A DNA stretch of 64,000 nt from Diplosphaera chodatii (lineage: Eukaryota > Chlorophyta > Trebouxiophyceae > Prasiolales > Stichococcaceae), in contig JAALGY010000052.1 in the NCBI GenBank assembly GCA_032358165.1, positions 2,046,001 to 2,110,000 on the forward strand, read 5' to 3'. A model generated the notes under the pieces. The model ran no database searches. It was not told the origin of the DNA and saw nothing but the letters and a program-made list of their open reading frames with translations. Every line of letters starts with the position of its first letter. Position 1 is the stretch's first letter. Shown here piece by piece: positions 1 to 11,968 of this stretch. The position numbers and the translations under genes are program-made.

Positions 1-2073
1 CAGGTTCTGGCCTTCCAAGCCTGCTGTTTCTGCAAGCAGCCAGCATCTTATTAAGCAAGCTCTGCAGTGACCTGAGGCTGGGCATGCCGCACCAGAGAAG
101 GTCTGTGCCGGGGAGCTGTAGTTGAAGGTCTGGCCGGGCAGCGAGTCGGGGGTGCTGCCGGTGGTGGGGATGCAGGACGGCGACTGGTAGCCGGGGAAGC
201 CCTTGGCTGGGTTGGGGCTCAGCCTGCGATGCGGCGCAGAGTCTGTCAGCATGACAGCTGGCACCACCTTTGGAATGGAACATCAGCTAGGCCACCATTT
301 AGACACCCAGAAATCACTGTGACGTCAATCTGACTGTGTGAAACATGAGTGATCGAATTGTACCTCCACTGGTACACGGGCTCAGCGTGTGTCATGAAGC
401 CCTGTGCGTCAGTGAACAGCTCGTAGACGGTGGACACATCGCGCTTTACGCCATCCTGGAAGCCGGTCCTGCCAAAGCATGGGCAGGCACGGTTCAGTGG
501 GATGCTCAGAGATGCACACTGCGCATGCCTCCGTTGTACGTTGAGGTCAGCCACCGGGCTTCGTGCAAACAGCGAACACAAGCCGATCAAGCTCGACTGC
601 TCATTGGTAGAAGCATACCTGTACTGGTAGCCCCACCCGGCGCCGCCATTGCTGCCGAAGGCGCGGCCGGTCTTCGGGTTCTTCCTTGGCTTCATCTCCA
701 GGATGTCCACCTGTTGGGCCAGGCACAGATGTAATTTGTTGCAGCACCATTTGGGTCGAGAAGCGCTGACAACACGCCTTTATCTGTGTGAAGTACACCT
801 CATCACATCAGGCAGCGCATGGCCATCTGAGTCCCTCAATCAGCCGGCATGATGCCGTGCGACCTGCCTGTTCCCTGCAGCCAGTCAGGCAGCGGTTGTG
901 AACAGGAGAACAGGTGGTCACCTCGATGACGTCTCCGGGCTCAGCGCCGCACAGGAAGATCGGGCCGGTCAGCACGTGCTTGCCGTCGCCCCTGCCGTTG
1001 GCGCCGCGCATCTTGATGTTCTGGCCGTTCTTGTCCCACCTGCAGCCCATCACCAGTAGGTTTCACTGCCGTGAAATACCAATGATGCATAGTTCCGGAG
1101 CAACAGGAAGAGGCAAGTGAACGGTTGATGGCCGACACCGCGAAGCCGTCCCGCAGGCGATCACACACACTCATTGCGGCTGAATGTCAGTCAGATCCAG
1201 TCTGCAGCAGTAGGCTCAGCAGTCCGCGCACTTGTAGATCGCCTCGATGGCGGGGTCGCCGTCGATCATGAGCTCGGGGGCGTCGCCGGCCAGGTGGGTG
1301 GCCATCTCCAGCGTGAAGGTCTCGCCGCTCTGCACATACGCCTTGGGCCGGCTGCCCTTCCACCTGCGGGTCGAAACGCACCGTCCTTACGTGTGCACTG
1401 CTGACGGTGCGCAGCTTGCAGCAACGCTTTTCAGGGTGTAGTAATCCTCGAGAGGGGCTGGCAGCAGTGGTGCATGCCGTGTACAGGCGTGCATGGTGCA
1501 GCCACGCACTGCAGGGGCCACCATGGAGCGCCGACGTGCACATGGGAACAAGTATAGGCATTGAAAGGACTCACCAGTAGCCCCAGTGGACGTTGTCCAC
1601 GCTCAGCGGCACGACCAGCTCCTTCTTGCGACGGACGCTGCACTGCGCCGGCTTGCTGCGGGCACATGGCGCAACACGGTGTCAGAGCCACCCGGATCGA
1701 AGGCACTGAAGGTCAGACGCTTCGAGGTACGCTTGTAGTCATCGGTGAGCAACCGCGGGGCGCGTGCCCGTTGACGCATCCAGATGCGTCATGCGCAACA
1801 CCCACAGCCGACGGCCGGCTGAAGTCACGATCCAGACTTCAACAGGTGGCCCGGGCGCTGGGGCGGGCTCAGCACTTGCATGATAAGGTTGACAGCAGAT
1901 CGCCGGGTGGCGACGCGACGCACAGCGCGGCCAGCAGCCACGTAAATCACGGCATCGGACCATAGGTTTCAACGAACTTGCATGACGCACCTGGTGGGCA
2001 GCTGAGCCGCAACGCCCGCCAGCCAAGCCGCACAGCACAGCAGAGCCGCGAAGGCTCCTGCCGACAGCCTCAT
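1..2073 (-). CDS. Formamidase/acetamidase family amidohydrolase, signal-peptide form, 3' end outside window
   Basis: Acetamidase/formamidase (FmdA/AmdA) family enzymes hydrolyse formamide or short amides to the acid plus ammonia. Seven exons can be placed: 2073-1991, 1655-1575, 1363-1232, 1039-922, 710-619, 468-364 and 223 to the window edge, with phases that agree throughout. Family landmarks in order are SVDNVHWGYW near the N-terminus, SGETFTLEMATHLAGD, GPIFLCGAEPGDVIEV, and KPRKNPKTGRAFGSN followed by GWGYQYR. The first exon starts at the ATG at 2071-2073 and encodes a hydrophobic leader (MRLSAGAFAALLCCAAWLAG, then VAAQLPT) typical of a cleaved signal peptide. Secretion or endomembrane location is therefore inferred; many characterised formamidases are cytosolic. 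The C-terminus lies beyond base 1. Substrate choice between formamide and other amides cannot be read from the sequence. Confidence 0.85.
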
Positions 2074-2855
2074 GGTGGCGTTGATTGATGCACCTGCGGG
2101 GAGGTGTTGCCATTGGACGCTGCAGACCACATGGCAGACCACATGGTAGTCACGTGGAAAGATTGCCGGCCGCAGCGGCCGCTACGGACGCCATTCACGA
2201 GCGTGACGGCCCAGTATGATGGCTAGAACATGCAGCAAGGCGGTGGATGGCATGACTGGTGTCCGATCGCCCGGATGCCATTCACACGGATAGGCATGTC
2301 GCATGTACCTGACGACGTCCGCTATCTGGGGGTGCAGGCGTTGACGGCGGCAGCGGCGGCCTTGATGCCGCGCTTAGCTTGGTGTTTGATGAGGTCGAGA
2401 ATGATGGATGGGTGGTGGCAATGCGCGAATGGCCTGTGGGCGCCCGGCGTACCAGGCTTCAAGGTGCCGCAAAAACCTGAAGGATCTGGCCTCTTTGCAG
2501 GTTTCAGGCCAGCTGGGGTTGAGTAATGCCGCGGCCTGATGTAAGGCCAGGGTCTCAGCCACAAGCAGCTCGTGTGCTTTGTTGCTGAGAGGTACGGGAG
2601 CTGCTCGTCTTGGAGGCCGTTCCAGAGTAGATGGCATGTAGCAACAGGACATACACTGAAGCGCCCAAATGTAACCTACTGCAAACGACGTCACAGTTCA
2701 GTGCGGACGCAGGGGCGAAAGCAGCTTTGTTGTGCATTTGCCAGAATGCCACAGCACAGCCTGCCATCCTGGCATACGCTGCGCGCTGCCTGATAACGCA
2801 TCGCATCCCGCAGCAACGTGCGGGGCTCAAGGCAGCCTACGCTGCGGGCAGCTGC
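2074..2855. other. Intergenic region upstream of formamidase
   Basis: About 780 bases lie between the formamidase start and the homocysteine methyltransferase stop. It presumably holds the formamidase promoter and the 3' UTR of the next gene. I see no convincing coding exon, RNA gene or repeat; the open frames here have no recognisable protein. Confidence 0.5.
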
Positions 2856-4772
2856 CTACTGGTCAGCCGTCCGCCTCAGCACACGGATGTGCTCGGGGCC
2901 GATCCCGCAGCAGCCCCCCACGATGGTCGCCCCCGCCGAGACCCACTCGCCAGCAAACCGCACGTAGGCCTCCGGTGTGATGATGCCGTCCTGGTAGTCC
3001 CCTTCGCATGGCAAGCACGCAGCATCAGCTAGCCATGGTGCTGCTGCTGTCCTGAGCATGGTGGAAGCAAGCCATGAGGCCTGGCCCTCCCTCGTGATCT
3101 ACTGTGGCACCGACAGCCCTGATACGTCTTCAACCCTGCCAACTGCCAGAAGAAGCAACACAGAACAGCACCTGGGTCTCGGTCCAGCTGTGGGGGCTGC
3201 GCTGTGCTGTCGGCTCGCCGCTCGTGAAGCCACTCCGATGTGGTGCGGTGGAAGCCGTTGCCATAGCCGCCCGCTTGCACGTGGGACGGCAGCACCTGCC
3301 TCAGCAGCGGCATCGCTGCACTGATGGCCTGCAGGGAACTCGTGCCAACTCACATGCTGATTGCAGATGATGATTCTGGCCGGTGGTGCTGTACTTCGCA
3401 GGGGTGCTGTGCCGTGCCGAGCCGACAGCCTTCTGCCGCGTCCAGTGCTCGCTGCTGATCTCCACGACCCTTGGGGGCCCCTTCGGCCAAGTCCATGCTG
3501 CCAGAGCATCTCGTGCCAGCCAAGTGCCTGCGCTGCACCCTGCGGCCGTCAGGGCGCAGCCCTGAGCACTGACCCCTACGTCCTGCTCCACCCAAGCTCG
3601 GGCGCTCACCGCCGGGGCGCAGCAGTTGAGCAGCACGGCCTCCACGCCGGGCAGCGCCCCCAGCCGCGCGGCGACCGGCCCCAGCGCCTCCCCGCTGCGC
3701 AGCACGCGCGCCTCCGAGTCCTCCAGCGTCAGCGCCACCCAGGTGGGCAGCCCTGTGGCGGCGGCGGCGGACGCTGCGGCCCACGCCTCATCGCTCGATG
3801 CCATCGTCTCGCACAGCAGGATGTCCACCGCAGGCGCCAGCGCCGCCGCGATCTGCACCATGATGTGCAGTCATGTCAAGATGCCAGGCCCCTAAGTTGA
3901 ACACACCCTACCCCAACAGTCAGTGGCCCAGCGGAGCTCACAGTCAGCAGCTCACTGGCTGTCACATTCTCGTTGAGATGGCAATCACACAACGGTGCAC
4001 TAGTTGGATCATTTGAGGTGCACCTGGGCGTACACGGGCTGCGCCAGCTCAGCGGCCTGGCAGCCCCCCTCCGTGGAGTAGCTCTCCCCCAGCGGCGGCA
4101 GGCTGCCCGCCACGAACGCCTGGCACTGCTTGACGTTGTTGCCGATCGCCACCGCCCGCCCGTCAGCCGCTGCCCGCGCGAGCGCGGCTGCCGCCTGCTG
4201 ATGACACTGGGCTCATGCATGCTGTTGAGCTACTCCCAAGAGTCTGCTGCAAGGTTCATGTTCGCCTCCATAGACAGTGGCCAATTCGTGAAGGCAGCGC
4301 AGTCTAGGCAGCTCTCAATCAGGACTGCAGGGTGGGTCACTTGCCTGCGTAATGGCGATGAAATCGTCCGACCGCCCGATGCGGCCGAGGCCCCACGGCG
4401 TCGCAGGAAAGTTGTTCACCGTGATGACATTGGCGCCGGCGTCCAGATAGTCTTGGTGCACCTGATGACGACTGCGACCAGATGTGGTCAGAGCGCATCG
4501 GATCACGGCATACATGTCCTGGCGCTGCAGCATCCTGCGCAGGCATGGCCCGCGGCCGTGTGTCAGGCGGCAAGTGCTGCTGCGCATTCAAACATGCAAA
4601 ATGCGTATTCGCACGCCTGTCGAACAGCCTTTGGCGCGTCGACGTTGGCCAGCGCCGGCACCAAGAAGCTGTCTGCCCACTGCGTGCCCGCCGCACTGGT
4701 CTCCACCTTGCGCTGCTTCAGCAGGTGCCCGATCGAGCCGTCCAGAATGGTCACCGGCGGTCGGCCTGACAT
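2856..4772 (-). CDS. Homocysteine S-methyltransferase
   Basis: The enzyme transfers a methyl group, usually from S-methylmethionine or S-adenosylmethionine, to homocysteine to make methionine. Six exons are apparent. Exon 1 begins at the ATG at 4772 and reads VTILDGSIGHLLKQR. Exon 2 carries VHQDYLDAGANVITVNNF. Exon 3 carries AFVAGSLPPLGESY. Exon 4 carries DILLCETMASSDEA and VEAVLLNCCAPA. Exon 5 carries LPSHVQAGGYGNGF, and the last exon carries DGIITPEAYVRFAGEW and GATIVGGCCGIGPEHI. The NCC and GGCC motifs supply the three zinc-ligand cysteines of the family. The gene ends at a TAG at 2856-2858. The donor after exon 2 (4344-4343) reads cag|gcaagt, a strong GC donor rather than GT. The protein has no signal peptide, so a cytosolic location is likely. 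Confidence 0.88.
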
Positions 4773-5452
4773 CGCTGTAGCGCTTGGGCCTTCGCCACCT
4801 GATGCTGTGCAATGCGATGCTGACTCAATGCAGGTTGCCGTTGAGGGGAGCAAGCTGATGCCCCATCGAGCAAGGCACCCCGCAGCACAGCGCCATCAGT
4901 TGTTATAGTCTCCTGTGGTGTACCACTCCTCTATGCAAACACTCGATGCTGTGCTTGCGCGGTAAATCTGAGATGATTTGTGCTGGAAGTCCATTCAGTT
5001 GCAGCTTCCATCAGCTGCCCCCATGTGACCTAACTGCACTTCGCCAACTGACGCTGGTGAGCAACGCCACCCACCCAGTAATGTCGAATCCGTGACAGTT
5101 GTATGCCTGCTGATTTGCACTTCAAGTGCTTCACCATTCGACCCAGCAGCCATACAACTTCAGCATCTCACCACGCACAAGCTGGACATGTTGCATGCTG
5201 CGCATCGCTGCGGAGCGACCTGCAAAACAATGTTGATGAAAGGCACCAGGATCGATTGACCATAGCAGCAAGGCTGTCATATCCAGAGAGGTAGTCAGAG
5301 CAAGATCCTCGTGTTACTGTACAAGCACAGGTACACGGTATACAGGCGCAATGGGCCAAGCATTGCCCGTGCAGTGCAGGCCATGGTGACTTGATGATCA
5401 TTGACTCGATTCCCGTAGATCCACTACGCTCAAGCACAACCTCAGCGTGCTG
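4773..5452. other. Intergenic region between homocysteine methyltransferase and homogentisate dioxygenase
   Basis: These 680 bases hold the presumed methyltransferase promoter and the 3' flank of the dioxygenase gene. The base composition is less GC-rich than the exons. I see no supported gene or repeat. Confidence 0.5.
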
Positions 5453-8400
5453 CTATGACGCTTCTCTGGCCTGGGCTGAAAGGGGTCCTGCCACCTGGCC
5501 TGTTACACTCCCGCCTGTGCTGCCTGCATCTGCACCGCTGCCATTCTGCAGGCCATTGCTGTGAGGGCGCTGGGCTGCGGCTGCAGGCTCGCCGCCATGC
5601 TGCTGCTGTCCCCTTTGCTGTCTGTCACTGTCCGCCTTGCCGTCCTTCAGCCAGTCGCGGTCGAAGTGGCTCTGCAGCCCCGACCAGCACTGGTAGTAGT
5701 TTCGGTCGACATGGTGCGAGGACAGCGCCTGTGAGCAGAAGCACTGGTGTTCAAATACCAGCTGAAGTGGCCCGAATGTGATTTCGCACAGCCTTCGCGC
5801 CTGTGCATGCAAGCATCAAGTGCAGCAGAACGAATCAGAACTGGCCAGTCGGTGCTTAACCTTCACTTCAGCGTGCAATGAGCACATACTTGATGCTCCT
5901 GTGCATTCGCACGGCCTGAATATTTGGCTGGGTTGATGACATCCCAGCATTGCTGAGCCATCCCCAATGTGCACTCACTGCCATACATGCTGCAACCAGT
6001 TCATAGGCGTGCAGGCAGGGTGTTCACCGCCTGGGTGATGCGGGGCGTCCAGTGCGTCTCGAACATGAACGCCAGGCTGTCGTCCGGCAGGTGCGCGGGG
6101 CGCTGCTGGCCGTCGTCGCCCGCCACCGCCGCCTCGAAGGTCGCCGCATCAGGGCCGTGCGGCGTCATGCACAGGTGCAGCGACGCGCCTGGGCAGCAGC
6201 ACAGCGCACAGGCATCGGATCACAGATATACCTGGGGTTGCACTGAGAACCTGCAGTTTCCGCACCCTGCGCACCCCAGTCTTTCCTGCAACGCATGGAA
6301 ACAGCACGCAGCACATCGGGTGGCCCACTGGATGTCACTTGCTAGCAGCAGTGCAGCTGACCCACCGCCTGGCAGGAAGCCGTCGCGTTTGGCCTCGTAC
6401 GCTCCCCGGATGAGGCCCATGAACTCGCAGCCCATGCAGTTCCGGTGGCTGCAGGGCAGGAGACCAGCTATATGTTTGGCGGCAGGACACATCGTGCAAG
6501 TTTCTATCGTGAGTCACAGCGGCTCACTGCATCGAGCATGCTGCGAGTGAGGTGCTGAGAGCAGCAACGAGTTCATCTGGAGACGCACTAGTAGGGTGGC
6601 CGGAAGGTGTGGTCCGCCACCGTCCAGCGCGGCGGGAACAGCACAAAGTCCGCTGTTGGTATACCTGCACGACAGCACAGCACTGAGTGAACACTGGAGT
6701 TGATACCATGCGCAGCCGCATGTGGCATCTGAGCAGATGTGGAGCAGTGTCATGCCTCTGGCGTCCTGCACACACAGCTGCACCATGCAGGTTGCGCCAG
6801 GGCGGGCATGCCTGGCTGGGCTGAGGGACAGGTCAGCACGGTGAAGATGCTGGGGTCCGGGTGGTCGAACGCCACGGCGTTGACTGGACTGAACCTCGCC
6901 AGGTCATACCTGAAGTGGGACATACATCTCACGTGAGTCAAAGCAGAGTTGAACATAGCAGGGTTTGCAGAGGACAAGATCTGCGTATGAAAGCATGTGC
7001 TGCCAGGCTGCGCCTCTCCAGCAAGTCAGCTGAGCAGCGGCAGCCGCCGCCTCACTTGTAGGGCGCGTAGTTGCCGTGCCAGGCGACCACGTTGAACGGG
7101 GAGAAGGGCTGCGCCGCGGTGAACAGCTCGCCCTCGAACTTGTGCAGCACCGTGAACCGGCGGGGCGCCTCCTCGAACGCGGCCACCGGCGTCTGGAAGT
7201 CCCGTGGGTTGGCCAGCCCATTGGCGCCTGGCGCGGCAAGCAAAAGGCACGATGAGCAGAGGCAGTCAGGACCAGATGGCGGGTGGTTGTGCAGGCAAGC
7301 ATCATGCCGCCCTGCATCTGCTGCGGTTGAGCAGCCTCGCCTGTCCACCAGCTGATGCCTGGCAGCATGGAGTGGCCCGCCACACAGCTTAGGGTTTGGC
7401 CGATACCTTTGCAACAGGCCACCGGGCACCCACCTATGAGCCCCAGGTCCGGCAGCGCAAAGTGGCCGCCAAAGACCTCCAGCACGTACCCCCGCGCGGG
7501 GCCGCTGGGCAGTGCCACGCTGAAGCGCATGCCCCGCTGCACCACGGAGATCTGCCCCGGCAGCACGTTCAGGATGCCAAACTCTGTGGTGATGCGCAGG
7601 ACGCCTGCTCAAAGGGGAAGTTGGTCGTCAGTTTTCTGCCTGCCTCCCGGTTGTGCAGACCAAGACGACCACAGCACGCCAGCAGGTACATGTGCGTGGG
7701 CCCAGCCCACCACGCCATGAAGCAAGGCACGCAGTGCACATTGCTATGGGATTGGGGTACCACAAGCAGACTTTGGTGCAGATCCAAGCGCTGCCAACAC
7801 CGAGAGCGCACAACGAGCTTTCCACTGAACAGAGCGGTTGACGCGCACCCTGCTGCGGCACGATCAGGAAGTCGCCGTCGGCATTTGCCAAGCAGCAGTC
7901 GTCCATGTCGGTGCTGGCTGTGTACACATGGATGGCGAAGCCGTCCCTCGTTGCTGGGCTGCAGACGACAGACTGATCCGGTTGCTTTGTTGGTGGACAC
8001 CAGGGGACCGTAGCGTGCCTTGGCATGTGTGCAGGGCCGGGCGCACTCCGAGCAGCAGCTGTACAATGTGAGTTGCCAGTGTGCACCTGCCGGCGCCGCA
8101 AATGGTGAATAGGCCGCGCACAAAATCCGAGCCGTCCTCCGGAATCTTGAACGGCCGCCACCGCTGCAATGTCCACACATGACTGGCTCAAGGCATCGTC
8201 CCTCAAACATCATCTGACACTCGTGCTGGATTGGTTCGAACAGGACGCAAGCCTTTAGTCCTTCGAACGTTTTCATCGCTACACTGGCTGCTGGCCTCAT
8301 GCCCAGGCAGTGGAGCCCTCCCGGGTCACCCACCAGCTGGTTGGGCGTCACGACGCCCTGCCGAAAGTCCGCGGTCAGCGTCTCCGCAGGAAAGTCCAAC

Positions 8401-9005
8401 GGGTGGAATGGCTCGTGCGTCACCGACGGCCGTATCCGGTACAGCCAGCTGCGCTGGTTGCGACTGCGGGGGCAGCAGCAGCAGCTTGTCATGAGCTGGC
8501 ACGAGCAGCAGCGCGCACCGCAGCCAGCAACGGAATTTGCCTGAAAGGGCGTGCATCATGCACTCGCGGCGTCCCAAGCATGTTCAGCAAGATGCGGCAG
8601 CTCACCCCCTCGGAGCTGTGAATGCTGTGCCGGACAGCTGTTCGGCATACAGGCCATAGGGACACACCTGCATGTAGCATAGTGGTGTGACGCGTTGCAC
8701 CAACATCAGAGCTGGCGTGCAGACCAGCATGACGCCATCTGGTGGTCAGACGTCACAGCATTGGCAGGCTCTATACTGACCCTGGGGTTGTTCTGGCCAT
8801 GCGGCAGAGCGCCTGGCAGTGCCTCAGATTGAAACTCATTTCCTGCATGGGTACCGTCAGCATTCACGTGACATGATAGCCAGTGGCGCAACGCATGCAT
8901 AGGAGAAGCTCCTGGCGAGCCGATGTGCAGGCAACATCGGGTGCCCTCACCGAACCCGTGCATGTACTCCACATCATCCTCAAAGTGACCCTCCCCCTCT
9001 TTCAT
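5453..9005 (-). CDS. HGD: Homogentisate 1,2-dioxygenase
   Basis: This non-haem iron enzyme opens the ring of homogentisate to maleylacetoacetate in tyrosine catabolism. Exons run from the ATG at 9005 to the TAG at 5453. Landmarks in order are [20 protein letters not shown] (spliced), [173 protein letters not shown] and [13 protein letters not shown]. The iron ligands expected from the human enzyme (His in YYHRN, Glu in EFMG, His in TPHGPD) are all present. The His-Glu spacer reads NCMGCE, one residue longer than the NCMSE of plant and animal enzymes. A Gln/Gly-rich tail follows the conserved C-terminus. No signal peptide is visible. Confidence 0.93.
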
Positions 9006-9553
9006 GGCTGTACGAGGCTAGTGTGATCTAGCTATCACACAAGCTGCAAGCAATTGCATCAAATCAGGCACATCTAGGCCCAAGAGAAGGTGCCTCGGAG
9101 CTGGAGATGCTGACACAGAACGTCTGTCAATGCAGGAGGTGAGCTTGCCCAGCACACTGTCATCAACGCGTGCGGCATATGATGCAAATTACGTGTATCC
9201 TGACGGTGAAATGTCAACGCCAATGGCTGGCACATGCGTGCGACTGCGCATGTGAAATTGCAAGTGAAAGGCAATAAGGTGGCCGGCCAATGAGTGGTGG
9301 GTGGTGCCCTCTGTGCCAACCTTCCTACCGACTGGCATATTGCATACCTGTATTGGCCTTGCAAACAGAAGATATGTTCCCACAAATGCAACGCAAAACC
9401 ATCAATTGTACGTGCAGCAGTATCAAGAACGTGCCTGTTCCAGGTGCTGTATGTACAGAAGCTGACAGCTGCGAGCGTCGATGCAACCTTGGGCAGCTGC
9501 GTGTGCTGACGGGACCATGCTGCACACTGCCACTCAGTAGGTGGACGCCCTGT
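9006..9553. other. Intergenic region upstream of homogentisate dioxygenase
   Basis: This 548-bp spacer between two minus-strand genes should hold the dioxygenase promoter. Several small open frames exist on both strands but none has splice signals or family features. I see nothing further to annotate. Confidence 0.5.
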
Positions 9554-11164
9554 CTACGGCAGCTTTGGCATCAACCGCGCGTACAGGAACAGCAGCGTGC
9601 CGAAGCATGACAGCAGCGCAAAGGCGACCAGCAGGTTGCGCAGGCTCAGCAGCCGACTGCGCCGCCGCCGCTTCCTGCTCGTGCTGCCGGCGCCTTCCTT
9701 GGCGTCCCTGCATAGCAAAGCCGGTGAATCTTTCTATACTAAACCAGAAGACGGCACTGGCGGGAAGGTCTGCCAGAGTTGCCTGGTGCCTCGACATGGG
9801 CTGCCAGGACGGCGGAACACTTGCTTCTGATGTTCATGGGGTGGAGCAGGCCTTGTGTGATGTTCATCCTTGCGATCCGCATGACAAGTTGGGCACAGCA
9901 AGAGCTGCTGCAGGGGGAATGGCAGGGGCAGCACCTGTTGGTGACTGGCAGCCCTGGCTGGAACATCGACGGGAAGAAGCGTTGCAACGAGCGCTTCATG
10001 GCTGTGTTGCGCTTGATATACTTCTCATCGCCCTCCTCGTCATGGGGCGCTGCTGCCGGCCGTATCTCCGTGTCGGCGACGCCCACCAGGTGGTGCGCGC
10101 CCCCCTGCAGCAAAAGATCTGCCAGTGGTCGGCCAAACTGTAATATGCTGCAACAGCGTTGGTTCAGTCTTTTGCTGACGCTGCATGCGTTCTCTCATGG
10201 GTATGCCATTTGCAACGATGACAAATATTGGATCTTCTGGTTGGCTGCGTGCACTGCAGATGGAGGGGCTGCAGGACGCCTTACAGGCGTTCTGAAGTGC
10301 GAGGGCGACGCGGGCGGCATGCCGGGCTGCGAGGCCGCCGCCACGCTGCCGGATGTGGTGCGGCCGAACTGCTGCGAGGGGCTGGTGCCGTTGCCATCTG
10401 GCGTGGCTGACGCGGCGCTGGGCGCCGCTGCTGGGCTGGACTGTGCGTGGCATGAGGCACTTGAGTCAGCTTGTGCGGATCAGCTGGTGCAACTGCGCAG
10501 GTTTGAGGGTGCGGCTGCGGTCCCACCTCCGCAGCGACGGGGGGCTCCCAGGCTGCCCATCATGTGGCAGGATGCAGAGTGACCTGGCACTCACCTCAAC
10601 AACGAACAGTTCATCGATGTCCTGCAGCTCATCCGTCCTGAAGACCTGCTCCCCGCTCTGCAGTACCATGGATGTATATGAGTCACCAGTGGATACACAA
10701 ATTGCTATTCGGCACAAGACCATTCACATGCACATCCGCACTCATTGGACAGATAACTACCGAGGCCAGGTAGATGCTGTCGATGCCCAGCAGCTTCAGC
10801 TTCTGCTGCACTGTGCGGCAGAAGGACTCCCAGCTGGCACCATCTGGCACTGGCACCGCCACTTTCCTGCGAAAAGCAGGGCTTCAGCAGTCAGCAGGCA
10901 GAGCGCATGTCACCGCAGATCGGGGTAGCCATGCCCATACGCAGTGGGTCTCGCAACCACATTCAACCTGTGAACTATCACCTGCGGGGCCTGGCGTCCT
11001 TGACGGACACGAACACGAGCCTGGACGCCTCCTGCAGAGATCGTGCGCCAGCATGTTATGGCCTTGGCAAATAGCATGCAGATGCCGCGACGACCAGCGG
11101 TCGACGGCTCCTCCAGGCGCATTAAACGCACCATGTCGGCCTGCGAGATGCCGTAGCCGGACAT
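9554..11164 (-). CDS. Single-pass membrane protein with KHA/DUF3354-like ubiquitin-fold domain
   Basis: Function unknown. Reading from the ATG at 11164, exon 1 encodes MSGYGISQADMVRLMRLEEP. Then comes a compact domain spliced from three exons: RLVFVSVKDARPR, KVAVPVPDGASWESF followed by KLKLLGIDSIYLA, and SGEQVFRTDELQDIDELFVV. Its pattern of a Lys-Val-Pro strand, a helix, a short sGe loop, and a final 'dL.didelfvve' strand resembles the KHA domain of plant potassium channels, DUF3354 and doublecortin-like folds. A Ser/Pro/Ala-rich linker exon (about 10270-10460) and a charged exon (GDEKYIKRNTAMKRSLQRFF) follow. The last exon has a basic stretch, RKRRRR, then a hydrophobic segment, LLVAFALLSCFGTLLFLYAR, just before a TAG at 9554-9556. 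The topology suggests a C-terminally anchored protein with its domain in the cytosol. The domain assignment is by pattern only, and the exon 1/2 junction is uncertain. Confidence 0.6.
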
Positions 11165-11968
11165 GGCTGCACGGCCTCAGGCGCCGAAGCGCGCCCGCCT
11201 CGGCACGCAGGAGGCTAGACCTGCCCGCCTGAGATCCGTCCCGACAGCCGCGCTGCGCAGGATACAGCGCTGGAGCCGGTATCAAGGCTGTCAAGCTCAG
11301 CTGCAAAGCCCACCCGCGGTGCTACCTTGCGAAGTTGGTCTGATCAGTTCACTGCATCATCTGCAGAAGTGAGGTGAACGCAAGCGCTGTAGCGATAGGG
11401 AGTCGGGCACACTCTGGCATCTAGAACCTTGAGATCCAGAATCCGAATGGCATGAACACAAATTGCACGACAGCGGGTGCATGCAGGCAGTGCCATTTTG
11501 ATGCCGGCAGCAGTGGAAGTAGGCCAGCGATGACTGATGGACTGATGCACTGCAAGGTTGGGTGCTAATGACGAGGTGCAGCTGGCGTAGTTGCTCATCT
11601 ACGTATGTTTGATGGCGGCAAACGCTCGAGCTTGCTGTTTGTGATTGAAAATTACCGGTCAGCAGCCTGCGATAGAAAGGGATCGTGACCCAGCACCTCA
11701 GATCATTGCACAGAAAGTGTCGAAGGTGAGGCAAACATGCTGTTCCAAGGTTGCTGCGCTGCAGACTGATGTATGGCAGGAGCTGTACCGTATTGATACA
11801 CTGCTTCAACGGGTGCAATTCGTCCGGTGCAGCATCAGCTGCGCAGGCCCCGAGTAGCTACCCAGCTGGGTACCACAATCCAGGCAACCACACCCCCAGC
11901 GCCTTAGATTTGGACATCAGCTGCAATCAAGAACTCCCGCACCATCAGTGCTGATCTTCGCCCCTTGA
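11165..11968. promoter_or_regulatory. Divergent intergenic region between membrane protein and glutamine amidotransferase genes
   Basis: These 804 bases separate two start codons facing away from each other, so the region should contain both promoters. I could not pick out a TATA box or other element with confidence. No coding exon is supported inside it. Confidence 0.4.

Noticed and set aside
3973..4908. 311-codon plus-strand open frame
   Set aside because: It is antisense to homocysteine methyltransferase exons, with no domain or splice signals.
1..9005. Catabolic gene cluster or operon
   Set aside because: The three genes have separate introns, promoters and unrelated substrates. Co-orientation alone is weak evidence.
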